Source of the DNA: Catonia carolina
Taxonomy: Eukaryota > Arthropoda > Insecta > Hemiptera > Achilidae
DNA: 64,000 nucleotides
Reading direction: 5' to 3'
Assembly: GCA_035578175.1 (NCBI GenBank)
Contig: JAQMRL010000001.1
Coordinates: forward strand, 61,403,553-61,467,552
In this document: piece by piece, positions 20,960-32,563 of the stretch
Layout of the letters: each line of letters opens with the position of its first letter
How positions within the stretch are numbered: position 1 is the first letter of the stretch
Translations under genes and position numbers: made by a program
Notes under the pieces: generated by a model
Seen by the model: the letters and a program-made list of their open reading frames with translations, nothing else
Database searches by the model: none
What the model was told of the DNA's origin: nothing

Positions 20960-21576
20960 AAAAAGTTTAGGTAAGTAGCAATTTTTGGTATTTGAGATAT
21001 TACTTACTACATTGTGAAATAATTACAGTTGACTGTCTTTTGGAATCTATATTCTAAAATTAATGTTGAAAAAGTATTATTAGTATTATTATAGCTGTGG
21101 AAAAGCAATAATACTTATGACTTCAGAAAAAGATTTTAGTAGGAAATATTGTATGGAATCTATTAACAGTAATAACAAGTGTTTCTGATAGAAAAACTTT
21201 TTTGAAAATCATTAAGAGTTCTTAACTTTCCTCAGAAAATAAAACTTTTAAAACTAATCGGTTCTTACCGGGTACTTCCGCTGAGAAAAGTTTTTATTGT
21301 AAACTGAATGCAATTATTGATAACAGATTTTCTTAAATTTAATTTTTCTTTCTTATTATAAAGATACTATCAATAAAACTAATAGATAAAAGTTTTATTG
21401 ATATAATTTTTTAAGTAGCATACAGCTTATTACATTTTATGAAAAAAGGTTGTCTGTTTAATTGTTAGAACTATTTAACTTGAAAAGCAATTACTTGCTT
21501 TAAAATGTATGCTGAAAAGTGAAGACAAAAATAAACTTGATTTACTTGTACTTAAAAACCAGGTTTGTCACTTTTT
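20960..21576. other. No gene seen
   Basis: AT-rich with no recognised repeat or frame. Confidence 0.4.
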
Positions 21577-22471
21577 ACTTTCTCTTGCTCTGTATGAATG
21601 CAAAGGGAAGGAAAGTATTGTTTTCATGCTGATTTTTTGAAATTGAGTTTTCACCAGATATACATGTTTTCAGGCCCTTTGAACCCAAAAACCATGTTTT
21701 TAGCAATTGGTCTGTGTGTGAACAAAATATCTCAAAAATGGAGTAGCATACACAGTTGAAACTTGGAACTTAAGTTTGGTATCACTACAGGAACCAACAT
21801 GAACTTTTTCATCAAAATTGGTCTACTAGAAGTAGTAGTAGTTAATTCGGGCAATTTTTAACTTTTTTGCATTTTCTCAAAAATGCATGGCTCTATGATT
21901 TTTAAAAATTACTACATTTTTTATGCTCTACCAAATGTGGTAAGCGCCATGTCTGCTGAAATTCTTGGGAGGTAGTCACACTCATGCTCTTGTGCTAAAA
22001 AATAGTTTTTTAAGATTGCAGCCTTAATATGCATTTTATGGCAAAAATGTATATAATAAAAATTGTAGAACTTTTACAAACCTACAACTTTATTTCAAGC
22101 AATTTTTTGTACAACGCTTAATTTAGCATCAATGTTCAATGTTGTATTTTCTGTATTTTTTCATCAAAATCTGTAAAAAATGGGATTTTTAAGAATGTGG
22201 CCTTACTATGCATTTTACGACAAATGTGTAATGTTATAGAAGATAAAAAATCCACAACTTTTATTTCAAGCATTTTCACAGCCTTGTTTAGTGTCAATTA
22301 GTGATTTTCTATATTTTTAGTCGAACAGAGGTTTATTTTCATTTGTGTCATTTACTCATAATGAAAATTAGGTTGTTTTTAATTTTACATTGTTTACTAA
22401 TGATTAATTTCTAATGGGTAATGTTTTGTTAATTACTTGATGTTTTATTGTTTAAATTGGCAAGAGAAAGT
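21577..22471. mobile_element. Non-autonomous TIR element, family E, copy 1
   Basis: Roughly 0.9 kb with short inverted ends, ACTTTCTCTTGC on the left and GCAAGAGAAAGT on the right. It matches 55494-56381 along its length, 39927-40640 in reverse and 48035-48325 in part. An internal tandem duplication of about 180 bases is marked by GCCTTAATATGCATTTTA at 22021 and its counterpart at 22200. There is no coding capacity. Confidence 0.75.
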
Positions 22472-22589
22472 CGCATGAGTGTTTCATACAAAAATTTTTA
22501 TTTTAAATATTGTTCTGAATGTGTGTGTGTGTTATAACCAAAAGGAGACTCTCAATTCTTTTTCTTCTCTTTACAGCACAGGTCATTCA

Positions 22590-23300
22590 GCCCATTCTTC
22601 AATCAAAATGTTTTGTTTTTTATTAGAAAGCTGTAATTGAAATAAATTACTAACAGTGTTGTAGAGATCTTCTTAAACTTTTTCCCTTCTTTTGTATCCC
22701 AGAACCTGTTTTAGAATTCTATCTCCCTTCTTTCTTTAAAGACGGTTCAACCTATTGCGATACTTGTTGATTCTCTTATTTATTGGTGTTGTCTGCAACA
22801 CTTTCCGTATTCGCAATTAAAAATTCTGCCCTCCCTCTTTCAACCCTTGACCCTTTGTAGAAAATAAATCTCTGCAGCTTCTAATTTTTGTTTCTTTCTC
22901 CCTGTAAGAACCCAGGTTTTGCTACCATACAGAAGTGTCAGAACTGCCAATACATCATAAACTCTCATCAAAGTCTGTGTTTTAGCTCTGTTTCTTAGTG
23001 TACTTGCAATCGTTCTACATATTCTGGAAATTTATTTTATCAAACATCCTATGTAGGATTATAAACAGCCTTATTATTTAAAATTGAAATATATATTTCT
23101 AACCACCAGAATACGGTAACGGAAAACACTTACCAATGTTTATAGCACTTTCGTGTATCTTGTACACTTCTTCAATAAATTAAAATATATATATTTCAAT
23201 TCTGGAAATTATATATTTTTTTTTATCAAATCAAGCTCTCCATCTAAACTAATTTGGCAGCCCAAGAAATTAAATATATTGAAGTGTTCAACAAGACAAA
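22590..23300 (-). mobile_element. Non-LTR retrotransposon relic, interrupted
   Basis: The - strand reads EHFNIFNFLGCQISLDGELD (right part), then TLMRVYDVLAVLTLLYGSKT, WVLTGRKKQKLEAAE and LQRVKG, the carboxy-terminal region of a LINE reverse transcriptase. A stop and frameshifts are present. An insertion of about 155 bases at 23043-23198 splits it. Confidence 0.75.
23043..23198. mobile_element. Short insertion with long target duplication, possibly Penelope-like
   Basis: The insert sits between two imperfect direct repeats starting ATTCTGGAAATT and ending TTTTATCAAA (about 23018-23042 and 23199-23229). It contains an inverted pair, ATTGAAATATATAT at 23083 and its complement ending at 23200. 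Between them is a CCAGAATACGGTAACGGAAA-type segment that recalls the terminal regions of Penelope-like elements. That assignment is from memory of such ends and is tentative. Confidence 0.45.
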
Positions 23301-23518
23301 TGGTTAGGCTATACTAACAACATGCATTATGCAGCATGCAACATGCATGTGTACCTGTTAATTTGGCAGTGTGTTAGAAGATGATATACCTGAATGTTAA
23401 CCTAAATTCTATCTTAAAAATCCTTGTTTATTATAGAGAACAAGAAACTGTGATTTAGATTAAAATTCTTTGAAAAAAGTAGTAAAGATTCTTTCAACAG
23501 TATTAATGTCCATAATAA

Positions 23519-23645
23519 TTGCCTTGGTGGCTGTACTAGTTGTGTGTAGGCTGTTAAGCCATTGGTCCTGGGTTCAATTTATCTAGGATTTGAAAGTAAC
23601 CCATGTTAGGTCTACAGTAAATCACTGGTCTTTCAAAATCCTTCA
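23519..23645 (+). mobile_element. tRNA-like SINE, degenerate
   Basis: GCCTTGGTGGCTGTACTAGT resembles a degenerate A-box head, followed 40 bases on by TCCTGGGTTCAATTT as a B box. No target duplication is evident. Confidence 0.4.
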
Positions 23646-25164
23646 AATACTAAAAAGTTGCTGATAAATTTAACAGGTGAAACGATTCAAGAATTCTAGT
23701 AAAAATAAACGCATTTATATATGTTACTGAAATGATATATGCATGTGTTGCCTGCTTGAAAAAAGCTGAACTTCAGTATCAGGGGAGAAATTTAATACAG
23801 ACACAATAACTCATAGCAAAAATAATGCTTGAATAAAGAAGTTGCCCTCCTGATTTATTGTCCAGTTCGTGCGTGAAAATTTATTTCCTGTTCAAACATT
23901 TTATTTTCTCTACTACTATCAAACTATTATTTCATTGATTAGTTTATGAAGTAGTGCATTTTTCGCAATACTACTAATTTTTTAAGTTGAAGGCAACAAG
24001 CTGGAAAATTTTATTATTGATCTAAAATTATTTCTTGGTACTTTTTGCATATGATGGTGTAATGTGGTGTGTGAAACCAATAAAAAGGATAATTATTCAA
24101 ATGCATGTAATCAAGAAGAGAGTAGAGTGAAATAAAACTAGAAATGGTTTAGCCATCAGTGAATAATAAATCCAGAAATATTTTGTGAAAGCAGTGAAAA
24201 TAAGTAGATTTGTTTTCTAAATAGAAATTAGTTCCAATAAAAAGAATGTGAACACATTGGAATTTAAGAGTGATTCAATACATGCTTAACTCAGCGTTAA
24301 GAAATTTGAATGACAATATGTCATTAGAATATTTCGATGCAAATTGTTAAAAGTTTTTCTTTTTTACAGGTTTTTTGTTAGAATTCATACAAAGTAGATT
24401 TACATAAAATTGTAAAAGACATTTTTCTTTAAAAATATAAAATATTTGTTATTTCATTTATGTAAAGTTTTGCCTTCACTTACCTGGGTAGTTAAAATTT
24501 TTTTATTTACAAAAAATACATTTCTTTACTTTAAAACATTGTCTGTTATACTTTTTGCAGTATTGTACAATGCACCTAAAATTACTGGTTTGACCAACAT
24601 GTTATTATTTTTCTATGTGTTTAGTATATAAACTTCTTTTTCTTGACCCATCTGTGAGTACAGTCTTCTTTACTTTTCCTGATCTGTGTTCTTCTCCAAG
24701 TTAGACCCACTGTTTGATGTCAATTCATTATCTGTGCTGGGGTTCACCTCTCTTCCTTTTACCCAACCATTGGCACCATTGATATATTCTACCGTTCCAT
24801 TTAATCTTGTCTTAGAGATAAAATTTCTCACAGTAAATACTGTATCATAAAAAAGTCTTTCAAATGAAAATATCCCTAGCTTTACAAATAAAACAAATTT
24901 TAATTCTGACTATATTGTTTTAAGCGTGAAAAGGCTCTGAAGTAATTTGAAAATGAATTACAAGAAAATGAAATGATGAAAATTGAAGAAAATGCTAGTG
25001 ATGTATATTCAAATTTTTAGTGGCATTTAAAATAACAAGTAATAAAAAATAAGGTACTTTTCTGATAAACAGAGGCTGCCTGAATTTAGTAGGAAAACAT
25101 AAGATTTATGATAGAAAAGAACTTTATTAACCAAATAAAACATTTTTTAATTGAAAAAAAACAA
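23646..25164. other. No gene seen
   Basis: AT-rich. The segment 24640-24830 is less AT-rich and its - strand has a fairly open frame (about 50 codons, Asn/Ser/Thr-rich), which I cannot assign. Confidence 0.35.
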
Positions 25165-25430
25165 AAATGAATGTTCGTTGTCTTTCAAATCCTTTATGGC
25201 TTCCCAGAACTTGCTGATGTCTGCGAGAAGCTCGGCAAAGAGATTTCCACCAGCCATTGTTTGCCTACCCATGTACTCCACCAGATACAAATCTAGGTGG
25301 TGTTTAGATGTGCCCCTTCCTTAATATTACATCTTATAATCTCCTTATCCTTATAATCCTTATAATATCCTTAATATTATGCCAATTAGCCGAACTCCTC
25401 ATACACTCAACTTGTTGGGTATGTGGAATG
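25165..25430 (-). mobile_element. Merlin/ISXO2-like transposase relic, C-terminal end
   Basis: The - strand reads HTQQVECMRSSANWHN, then after a low-complexity ATAAGG-type expansion SKHHLDLYLVEYMGRQTMAG and LFAELLADISKFW, ending in a stop. The order H-T-x-x-V-E-x-M followed by a Leu/Tyr-rich helix ending in EYM is the carboxy-terminal layout of IS1016/ISXO2-type DDE transposases. The Trp expected after the Met is Arg here, and frames do not join, so it is dead. Confidence 0.5.
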
Positions 25431-26327
25431 AGACAGAAGCAGAATGACTGACAACGGACAGTGTTAATAACTCATTATCTTATCTTTCTCTCCCCGTCTG
25501 GTAGCATTCCGTGAATGCGATAAACGTTGAACTAATAAAAATGGTAAGTCCTTTAAAAGTATGTGAATGCTTTATGTGAAAGCATTTATGTGAAAGCTTG
25601 TGAATGTGAAGCTTTAAATGGTAAGCAGACATAATAATTAAAAATTATTACTCTGTATAACAGAAAAGTACCAAAAATAATCTCAGTGTGCTCTACTTGG
25701 CGATTGATTATTTATATTGTGGTACTTATCTACTTAAAAGTATTTTTGTAATAGAAAATTAAAACAGACAATTTTCTACTGGTAATAATAATTAGGTAGG
25801 GATGATTCCAAAACAATTAATTGTTGGTTGTTAGTTTTTCTACTTCCCAAAGAGTTCAATGGTTGGGGTTTATAAATAACTCCTGTATGTCTGTCTGTGT
25901 CAAGGTTGAAAAACCACTTCTATTTTACAACCCAGTTTTACATAGGATTAAATTCAGTTTTGGGGTGATGACCTAGATGTTTGTTATGTGGTAGTATTGG
26001 AGATATAACTGGTAGATATGAAGTTACTTATATAAACAAGTGCAGAAGTTTATCTTGAAGCTTCCATGATTTCATTATTTCTGTTTTTTAGTGACATGTA
26101 CATAATAAAATATTTTTTATTTACACAAGAAGTAGGCCTGCTTCTACTTGTTTGTGTCAAAATACAAGACATAAAGCATAAGCAATATCAGTAAAATTAT
26201 GTATTATCTGTTGAGATATATTCAATTTTCAGGTCACTGTCTACAAACCAAATGAAAGATATTAAGAGCAGCAGTAGGCTATCATCTTGAGATGATATAA
26301 CTACTATGTGAAGTTTAGGTTTACATC
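25431..26327. other. No gene seen
   Basis: AT-rich. Near 25555-25620 the phrase TATGTGAAAGCATTTATGTG repeats irregularly. No supported frame. Confidence 0.4.
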
Positions 26328-26705
26328 TTGAAGTCTGTTTAGAACCTATAGAGGTTTTACGTAGTAAAACCGAGGAGTGATGTAGTTTACCATTGCCTTC
26401 CTCACTGAGTTAAAAGAGTATGCTTATCAGTATGCCTTGTTCTTTGAAAAGCACCTACTTTATACTATGTAAATGACATCTTCACTTCATTCACCACAGG
26501 GTCTGGCTGCATAGTGAAATTAATTACTTTCAGAGGAGATAGCTCTGACTAGTGTCTTTCACACCTCTACCTTTTCTGTTCTTAAATAGTTCAGTCATAA
26601 TTGGCTGACTATGTAATAAGAAACAGAACTATCTTTTGTAGCCCTGGAACCAGCAGATTGAGTGCGATTAATTTAACACTCCACCTGCCCATTACAGGTA
26701 AATAA
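26328..26705 (+). mobile_element. SINE-like element C, copy 1
   Basis: It matches 48484-48842 and 62497-62890 from about the CTATAGAGGTTTTAC block through CTTCCTCACTGAGTTAAAA, CACTTCATTCACCACAGGGT and GTAGCCCTGGAACCAGCAGA to ACACTCCACCTGCCC. The first about 25 bases are diverged. - strand frames such as NEVKVxFAGWK recur in several copies only because the repeat itself recurs. Confidence 0.75.
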
Positions 26706-28500
26706 GTACTACCTATGTCAAAAAAAGATCCTTAAGTAATCTTGTATCAATTTGTTTGAATTAAAGAATTAAAGTTGGATTAATTTCAAAATTTTGAGCA
26801 TTTTGAAATCTTAGCGTTAATTCAATTAAATCTGAGTAAGACATTAATTTTAGGCAAAAAACTTCAAGAAATTATAAGGTTTATTAAAATTTTGTATAAT
26901 TTTCCTTGTTATAATATTGTCAGCATTAATATGATACTGACCTTTGGGCCAGACCAGTTGGTTGAAAGGTGCTTTTATATGTTAAATTATACCACTGCAT
27001 GCGACAGGTACGGTGACTAGCTTACAGCCAGAGATGAATGAATGCTCTTGGGTATCTCTACTGAAATGCATCCTGTAAATTTATCTAAAATTGTTCATTG
27101 AATTGGCTGTTTAAAAATAAAAGTTTCCAATAACAAAAAAACATTGTTATACCAATTTTAGATTGTAATAGTATTGTGCATTAATGTGAAACTAAGCCAC
27201 CAGTTTGTTCTCATTAAATATTACAATCAGTAGGCAATCATGACAAAACAGTATGTTTTTTAATTCGGTAAAAGTGTAAAATTTCAATAGGTTTTGCACG
27301 CTTCGATTCAATGCTTTTCGACTTGTGAAGAAATATTTCCTATTCAAAAATATATGATTTTGTTTTTTGAAAAGTAAAATATTTTTATTATAGTGCTAAA
27401 AAATTTCTAGCTACAATAATAAAAAAATTGTGTCAGTGTTTTATGATGAATTTATTTAAAGCTGTTCAGAACTTTTTAAATTTAATGTTCTACCTTGTTA
27501 TTGAGTATTCCGCTGTAATTGCTGTAAAATGATATTGTTAGGGAGAAATTCACTTTTTGAGGCAATTTATTCACATGTCAAATGCAAAAAGACATTAGAG
27601 ATATTATAATGGAGGGAAATAATAATAAAAAAGAAACATCATTTTTGTTTTAAATATTTTTAAATTGTCAATTCTGTATTTTAAAAGCCAAATCATGTAT
27701 GTTGAAAATAATAATAATACAAAAATATTGTGCGAAAATATCACATTTTAATTCAGTTTAAACAACCTTTATAGGAATTTTTTTTTAAACTTTTTTTAAC
27801 AGAAATTTTTTTTAATTGTGAAATTTTAGAGTATGTTGTAGGTCATGACAAAATTATTTATAAGTAAGTGCTGAGCTTTTTAATAACTTCAAATTAATAA
27901 AAATATTGGTATTTTCTCTCTATTGTCAAACAAATTAGTGTAATATTCTTTATCAAGTTTTTTTCAGGCTAGGCTAGTCAGATAGATGGTAGAAAGATTT
28001 ATTAATGTTTAACACAGTTATTAAGTAACAGGCTTATGTGTCCAGCTAAAGGCCACACAAGAACAAACTTTACTGGGAGTCCCTGCTCAAATTAGGGTAT
28101 ATTCCTAGTCAAAAATATACCAATTCAGTGATTAAATTGGGTAGTTTTTAATACTTTGCAGTACCTGATAACAAATGAAAGCTGAGAAAACTTCCTTCAT
28201 TTACCTATATTGTTTGTGCCCATAAATACTATAAAAGGGACACATCCATAAAAAGTTCTTGAGGCTCTTCTCTTTTTAAAAGAATTGGGGTTTTCAAAAT
28301 CACAGTCTTGAAGTTCATTTTGGGGAAAAATGTATTCAATAAAAAATAAGCAGTACACAACTGTGGTGAAGTGAGTAGAGGCAGTAATTAATGATAAACC
28401 ATAGAAAGGAAGGTCCAGGAGCTCGAAGATTTTAACCTGTCAAAATCCATTGAATCTGTTTGGATGACTAAAAATATCTTGGCTCATATTTAACATCAGA
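26706..28500. other. No gene seen
   Basis: AT-rich, with several A or T runs. No repeat shared elsewhere in the window and no supported frame. Confidence 0.4.
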
Positions 28501-28504
28501 TAGT

Positions 28505-28720
28505 ATACAAGAGAGGTGTAAAGATAAATGTCAGAGTTATCTCCTCTAAGAGTAATGAATTTTATTATACAGTGAGATCCTGTGGTGAATGAAGTGAAGG
28601 TTTCATTTGCAAGTGGGACATAGATGCTTTTCGGAGGGCATGGCATGCTGATGAGTATATCTTTTGACTCAGTGAGGAAGTCTTTTTACTCATGGTAAAT
28701 CACCTCATTTCTTTCTTGAA
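28505..28720 (-). mobile_element. SINE-like element C, partial copy
   Basis: The - strand carries the CTTCCTCACTGAGTCAAAAG, GCATGCCATGCCCTCCGAAA, CTTCACTTCATTCACCACAG and AGAGGAGATAACTCTGA blocks of family C, then diverges after the ACACCTCT block. The 3' end is missing. Confidence 0.65.
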
Positions 28721-28769
28721 GTGTCTAGAAATTCAAACGAGTCTTTCAACTGATGACCTAAACAACAAC

Positions 28770-29075
28770 GGTACACTAGACACGAAGATTGCTGCATACC
28801 ACCACTGAGGATTCACTGGTATACGAGTAACAAGACCCAAACCTACATAGGATCAACTGATAACATTCTATCCAGATCAACCACTACCCAAAAAGGCCGA
28901 ACCTAAAGGAGTTGGTGCAGTATGAAGCCTTAGGGTGCTCACTTCCCTTAGTACTCTTGTCAACCGGGTTCCTCCAATCATGTTTGATGAGTAACTGCCA
29001 GGCCTTAACAGCACACTTTTAGAGGGCACTGAACAATCCTCTACCACATAAGCAATTTTGGACGACACCTATTTA
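28770..29075 (-). repeat. Diverged single copy of the GC-rich repeat of USB1 intron 3
   Basis: Read on the - strand, the landmarks TATGTGGTAGAG, GAGTACTAAGGGAAGTGAGC, ACTCCTTTAGGTTCGGCCTT follow in the same order and spacing as in 15442-16247. The copy is much more AT-rich than its relatives, as expected of an old copy. The G run and the GAGCCACTAGG end are not recognisable. Confidence 0.6.
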
Positions 29076-29339
29076 CTCTTAAAAAATGGGTATACGCCAC
29101 CATGGCTACAATATTAAGGGGTACACTCTGTGTTGTCTGGGGCATACTGGCAGTATGCTAGACAATGATATTTTGGTAAAAGTTGGTATAGTTGCCATCA
29201 CCAGAATGTGTTTAGTTTTGTGGAGCAATCCCATACACTGTGGCAAAAAAAAGTTAAAGAATCTTCTGTTTTTTTTTTTAGAGAAGCTCTTCCATTTGTG
29301 GCTTAGAGGTTTGGACTCTTCAACCAAAATTTAAAAGAA

Positions 29340-29620
29340 TAACAAGTGCTATAGAAATGAGTTACTGGAGAAGTTGTCAGTTGACTGCGCTTGATCACGT
29401 TAGGATTACAGAAATTATAAATAGAGCAAACACAAAATGTTTATTAATCTATAAAATTGAAGAAAGACAAACTCGTCTGGTACGGTCATCTGCAAAGAAT
29501 GGAGAGGAAAAAGTTGCAACAGATTTGGCTATCGGTTCCAGTTAGACGGAGTAAGTGCGGACGACCCAGAAAGGAGTTGACGGATTGGTGTTATGAGAGC
29601 TATAGAAATTTTCTTTAAAA
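29340..29620 (+). mobile_element. Non-LTR retrotransposon relic, ORF2 C-terminus
   Basis: The + strand reads LDHVRITEIINRANTKC, IEERQTR, then in another frame WYGHLQRMERKKLQQIW and GRPRKELTDWCYESYRNF. The WYGH-x-x-RM and GRPRK segments are standard in LINE carboxy termini. A frameshift lies between them. Confidence 0.7.
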
Positions 29621-29629
29621 ATACACGTA

Positions 29630-30090
29630 AGGTTGATATCCGCTGTAAATATTTACAACCGACTTCTTGTCACATCTTTGTAAAACCGAGTTTTTTTAAT
29701 ATAGCCTAATACGCATTTTCCGCGAGTTCCTCTAAAATCTTTGGTAAATCTTTAGAACAATCGGAAAGTTCTATTTTGTACGATAAACAAATTATTTTTT
29801 ACTCCACGTTCTTTAATTTTAACAAAATCTTTTTGGGTTGTTTGAAGTATTTTTTCAGGGTTATCTTCTATTTTGTATACCCTATTCGATTTACTCTTAA
29901 CACAATCTTTTCTTAATGTGCATTTATTAAAAATCGTACATAAAAATTTATGCCAAGATTTATTAAAAAAAAATTATCTTTCTCTAAATGGTTGTCTCCT
30001 AAAAATTTTATAACCACGATATTATCGCAATATGGATTAGTGTAATCCATTGCCGATGTTACCGATGTTTTCTGTACAAAATTTGTCAAG
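29630..30090 (-). pseudogene. Unidentified decayed coding stretch
   Basis: Three - strand reading frames take over from one another. The first has about 55 open codons (SAMDYTNPYCDNIVVIKFLG). The second has about 60 after a likely one-base slip in a run of nine T's (SNRVYKIEDNPEKILQTTQK). The third has about 25 (DLPKILEELAENAY) before a stop. Each has protein-like composition rich in Lys, Asp and Glu, which is unlike random AT-rich DNA. I do not recognise the family. It lies upstream of, and opposite in strand to, the decayed AAA-ATPase-like gene. It could be a relic of the same inserted block or of an unrelated element. Confidence 0.35.
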
Positions 30091-30769
30091 TAAGTTTGTA
30101 GTTATTCCTTTTTTGGTACACATCCATTAAAAATATTTAACGGTACCTATTTGGGTGATTTTATAATAATTTGTTTTCTCCTTGTAGGCTAATGATAATA
30201 ATTACATTATTCTGTTATTTTCTATAATAGTAATTTACTAAAGATTCTAATTATTTCTACGATTTCTGTAGTTTGTTTGATTGTTAGAATATAATCTTAT
30301 GGTGATATTTTAATTTAACAAGAAGTCGGAATTTTTTTTTCTTATTTTAAAATTAAAGTTACGTTGAGATATTATTTAAAATATTAAAAACAGGACCCGC
30401 GTAACTGAAAAAGACAAAAATTGCATTATTAGATATTACGCAGCACAAAGCACTTATAAAATCAGTGGGATTACAGCAGATCTATTTGTTATTATGTACG
30501 AAACAGCTAGTGTTTTAATAATTACAGTATACTTTACTATTTTTGGAATGTATCGAAAAGATTTAATACCTGTAGGTCTAGTTATCAACCAAGGGTTGAT
30601 TTTTATTTGCTCTATAGTCGTATATAATATTACAATTATTGCAATATATTCGTTTTTAACGTTGATAAGATTGTTATTTGATTTTATCTTAAAAAGATAT
30701 TATATTTTCTTATTATTCATTAATAATGGTTTATTCAGTTGTAAAGGTTGACCGAAAATTGTCATCAAA

Positions 30770-30820
30770 ATGTTCACATATTTTTTCATAATCTTATACT
30801 ATAACAGTTTATTTTGTGAG
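30770..30820 (+). pseudogene. Signal-peptide exon of the AAA-ATPase-like gene
   Basis: ATG at 30770 opens 17 codons, MFTYFFIILYYNSLFCE, a short hydrophobic stretch like a secretion signal. The exon ends at GAG|GTAAGA, a strong donor in phase 0. A TTTTAG acceptor at 31238 in the same phase leads into the ATPase domain with GSVYFSFTSDYLDVF. The joined frame is open for the first 85 codons of exon 2. Confidence is limited because the main body is broken and no transcript is at hand. Confidence 0.5.
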
Positions 30821-31238
30821 GTAAGATTTTCAATTTTTTTCAAATGATGTTAGTGATTTTTGATTTTGGAAATTTTTTCAACAGAATAACTTCAAATGTT
30901 TTATTGATTCAGGTGTTGTTTAGAAAGATTCCTTGTTAAATTTTAACAAGACGCTAAATTAATATAATATTTATGGCCTTTTTTATTTCCAAGTTAAGGA
31001 ATAAGAATTAAGTATTTAGGGAATGAAAATGAGCAGATCTACACTCTCGGATAGGTAGGATATTTTTCAGTTAATTTGGTAATGAAATTTTCACAGGTTA
31101 TATTCAGTAATCAGCTTTAATGCATTCGTTGCATTGCCAACACTGTTGGCAAATTATAACACTCGTTAATTTAGTGATCAGAAAATACTGTTCTGTCAAT
31201 ACAGTATTTTAATTGATATCAATATTTATTTGTTTTAG

Positions 31239-32563
31239 GGATCTGTATATTTTTCATTTACGTCGGACTACCTCGATGTATTTCAATCGGCAGCATTTGT
31301 AGATAAGAACAGGATAATAAAATCCATCATGACCGGCTCTAAACCAATACTAATTACTGCTCCCAGGAGGTTCGGTAAATCAACTAATCTAGATATGCTG
31401 AAAACATTTTTGTCTTACAAATCATTAAACAACACAGAAATTTCAAATATCTTTGAAAAACTTGAAGTTTATATAGATGGTAAAGTATTTTTTTAAAATA
31501 ATTTTGGAAAACATACCGTATTAGTCTACATATAAATTTTAACGACGATTGTGACATTACAAAATACGATGACGCGCTTTCACAATTTCGAAAGTTAATA
31601 AGGGACACTTATATAAAGAACACAAATATCTACAAAATAGTTCTCATTTAGAAGATGAAGAAAAGGTTAAACCCAGATTTTGGTGAATTAATTTCGAGAA
31701 AATTCTCTAACATGATGTATATTATTCTCTTCTATATCTTCTTACAGAGTATACTTGACACGACATCTCGGTAAACCAGTAATTGTACTCATCGACGAGT
31801 ACGATTCCGTGATTAACAACGCAATGTTAAGACGTAAAAGTGACGAGGATATTATGTCGATAATAGAAATGACATCTAATCTTATAGGTTCATTGGCCAA
31901 ATATAACAAAAACGTCGGTAGGATCATAATTACTGGCCTTTCGCTTATATCTAGTACGGGGTTATCGGCAATTAATAATCTCGTAAGATAAAACTTTCTA
32001 GACTATCACAACTTTGTCGATTATTATAGTTTCACCCAAGATGAAATTCATGTTATCTTTCAAAAGACGGAATTTCATAAATTATCTTCTAAAAAAGATT
32101 CAGTGAAACAATGGTACAACGGATATATTTGCAAAAGAGAGCGACAGATAATATATAATACTCAATCGATTCTAAAATTTCTAAAAACTGGTAGACTTGT
32201 AAACCATTGGGATATTACTAATTACCCTAGAGCTATTTTTGAAAATGCTAAAAATGCAGAATGGCGGATAAGATTACTAAATTGTTAGCTGGTGAAACCA
32301 CTGAAATAATAACTTATAATAAGATAACCGTAAATGATGTTTTGGAAGTAAAAGAATTATATGTAAAAAGTAAGGAAAAATTTTTACTGAGAATGTATTT
32401 ATTATCAAATTATTTAATGGAATTAGGATTTCTCACGTGTAACGAAACAGGCGGTGATTGCGACGTCTACAAAGTAAGAATACCGAATAAAGAAGTTTCC
32501 AAAATTATTTTCAATGAGTATAAGCTATGTTGTATTAGAAAATGGAATCTACCTACGTATTAA
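31239..32563 (+). pseudogene. Decayed AAA-ATPase-like gene
   Basis: Family: AAA-ATPase-like proteins (the Pfam AAA-ATPase_like domain), common in bacteria and scattered in insects, biological role unclear. Seen: FVDKNRIIKSIMTGSKPILI leading into Walker A APRRFGKST (31359-31385), Walker B VIVLIDEYDS (about 31780-31808), then IIITGLSLISSTGLSAINNL, the NFLDYHNFVDYYSFTQDE segment, KQWYNGYI and a carboxy-terminal helical part. Breaks: in-frame TAA at 31494-31496; a frame change near 31535 and a second before 31750 that restores the frame; in-frame TAA at 31989-31991; another frame change near 32270 shortly before a TAG at 32286. A TTCTTACAG at 31747 may be an old acceptor. Splicing to a signal-peptide exon shows that the gene had been adapted to a eukaryotic host before decaying. 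Confidence 0.75.
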
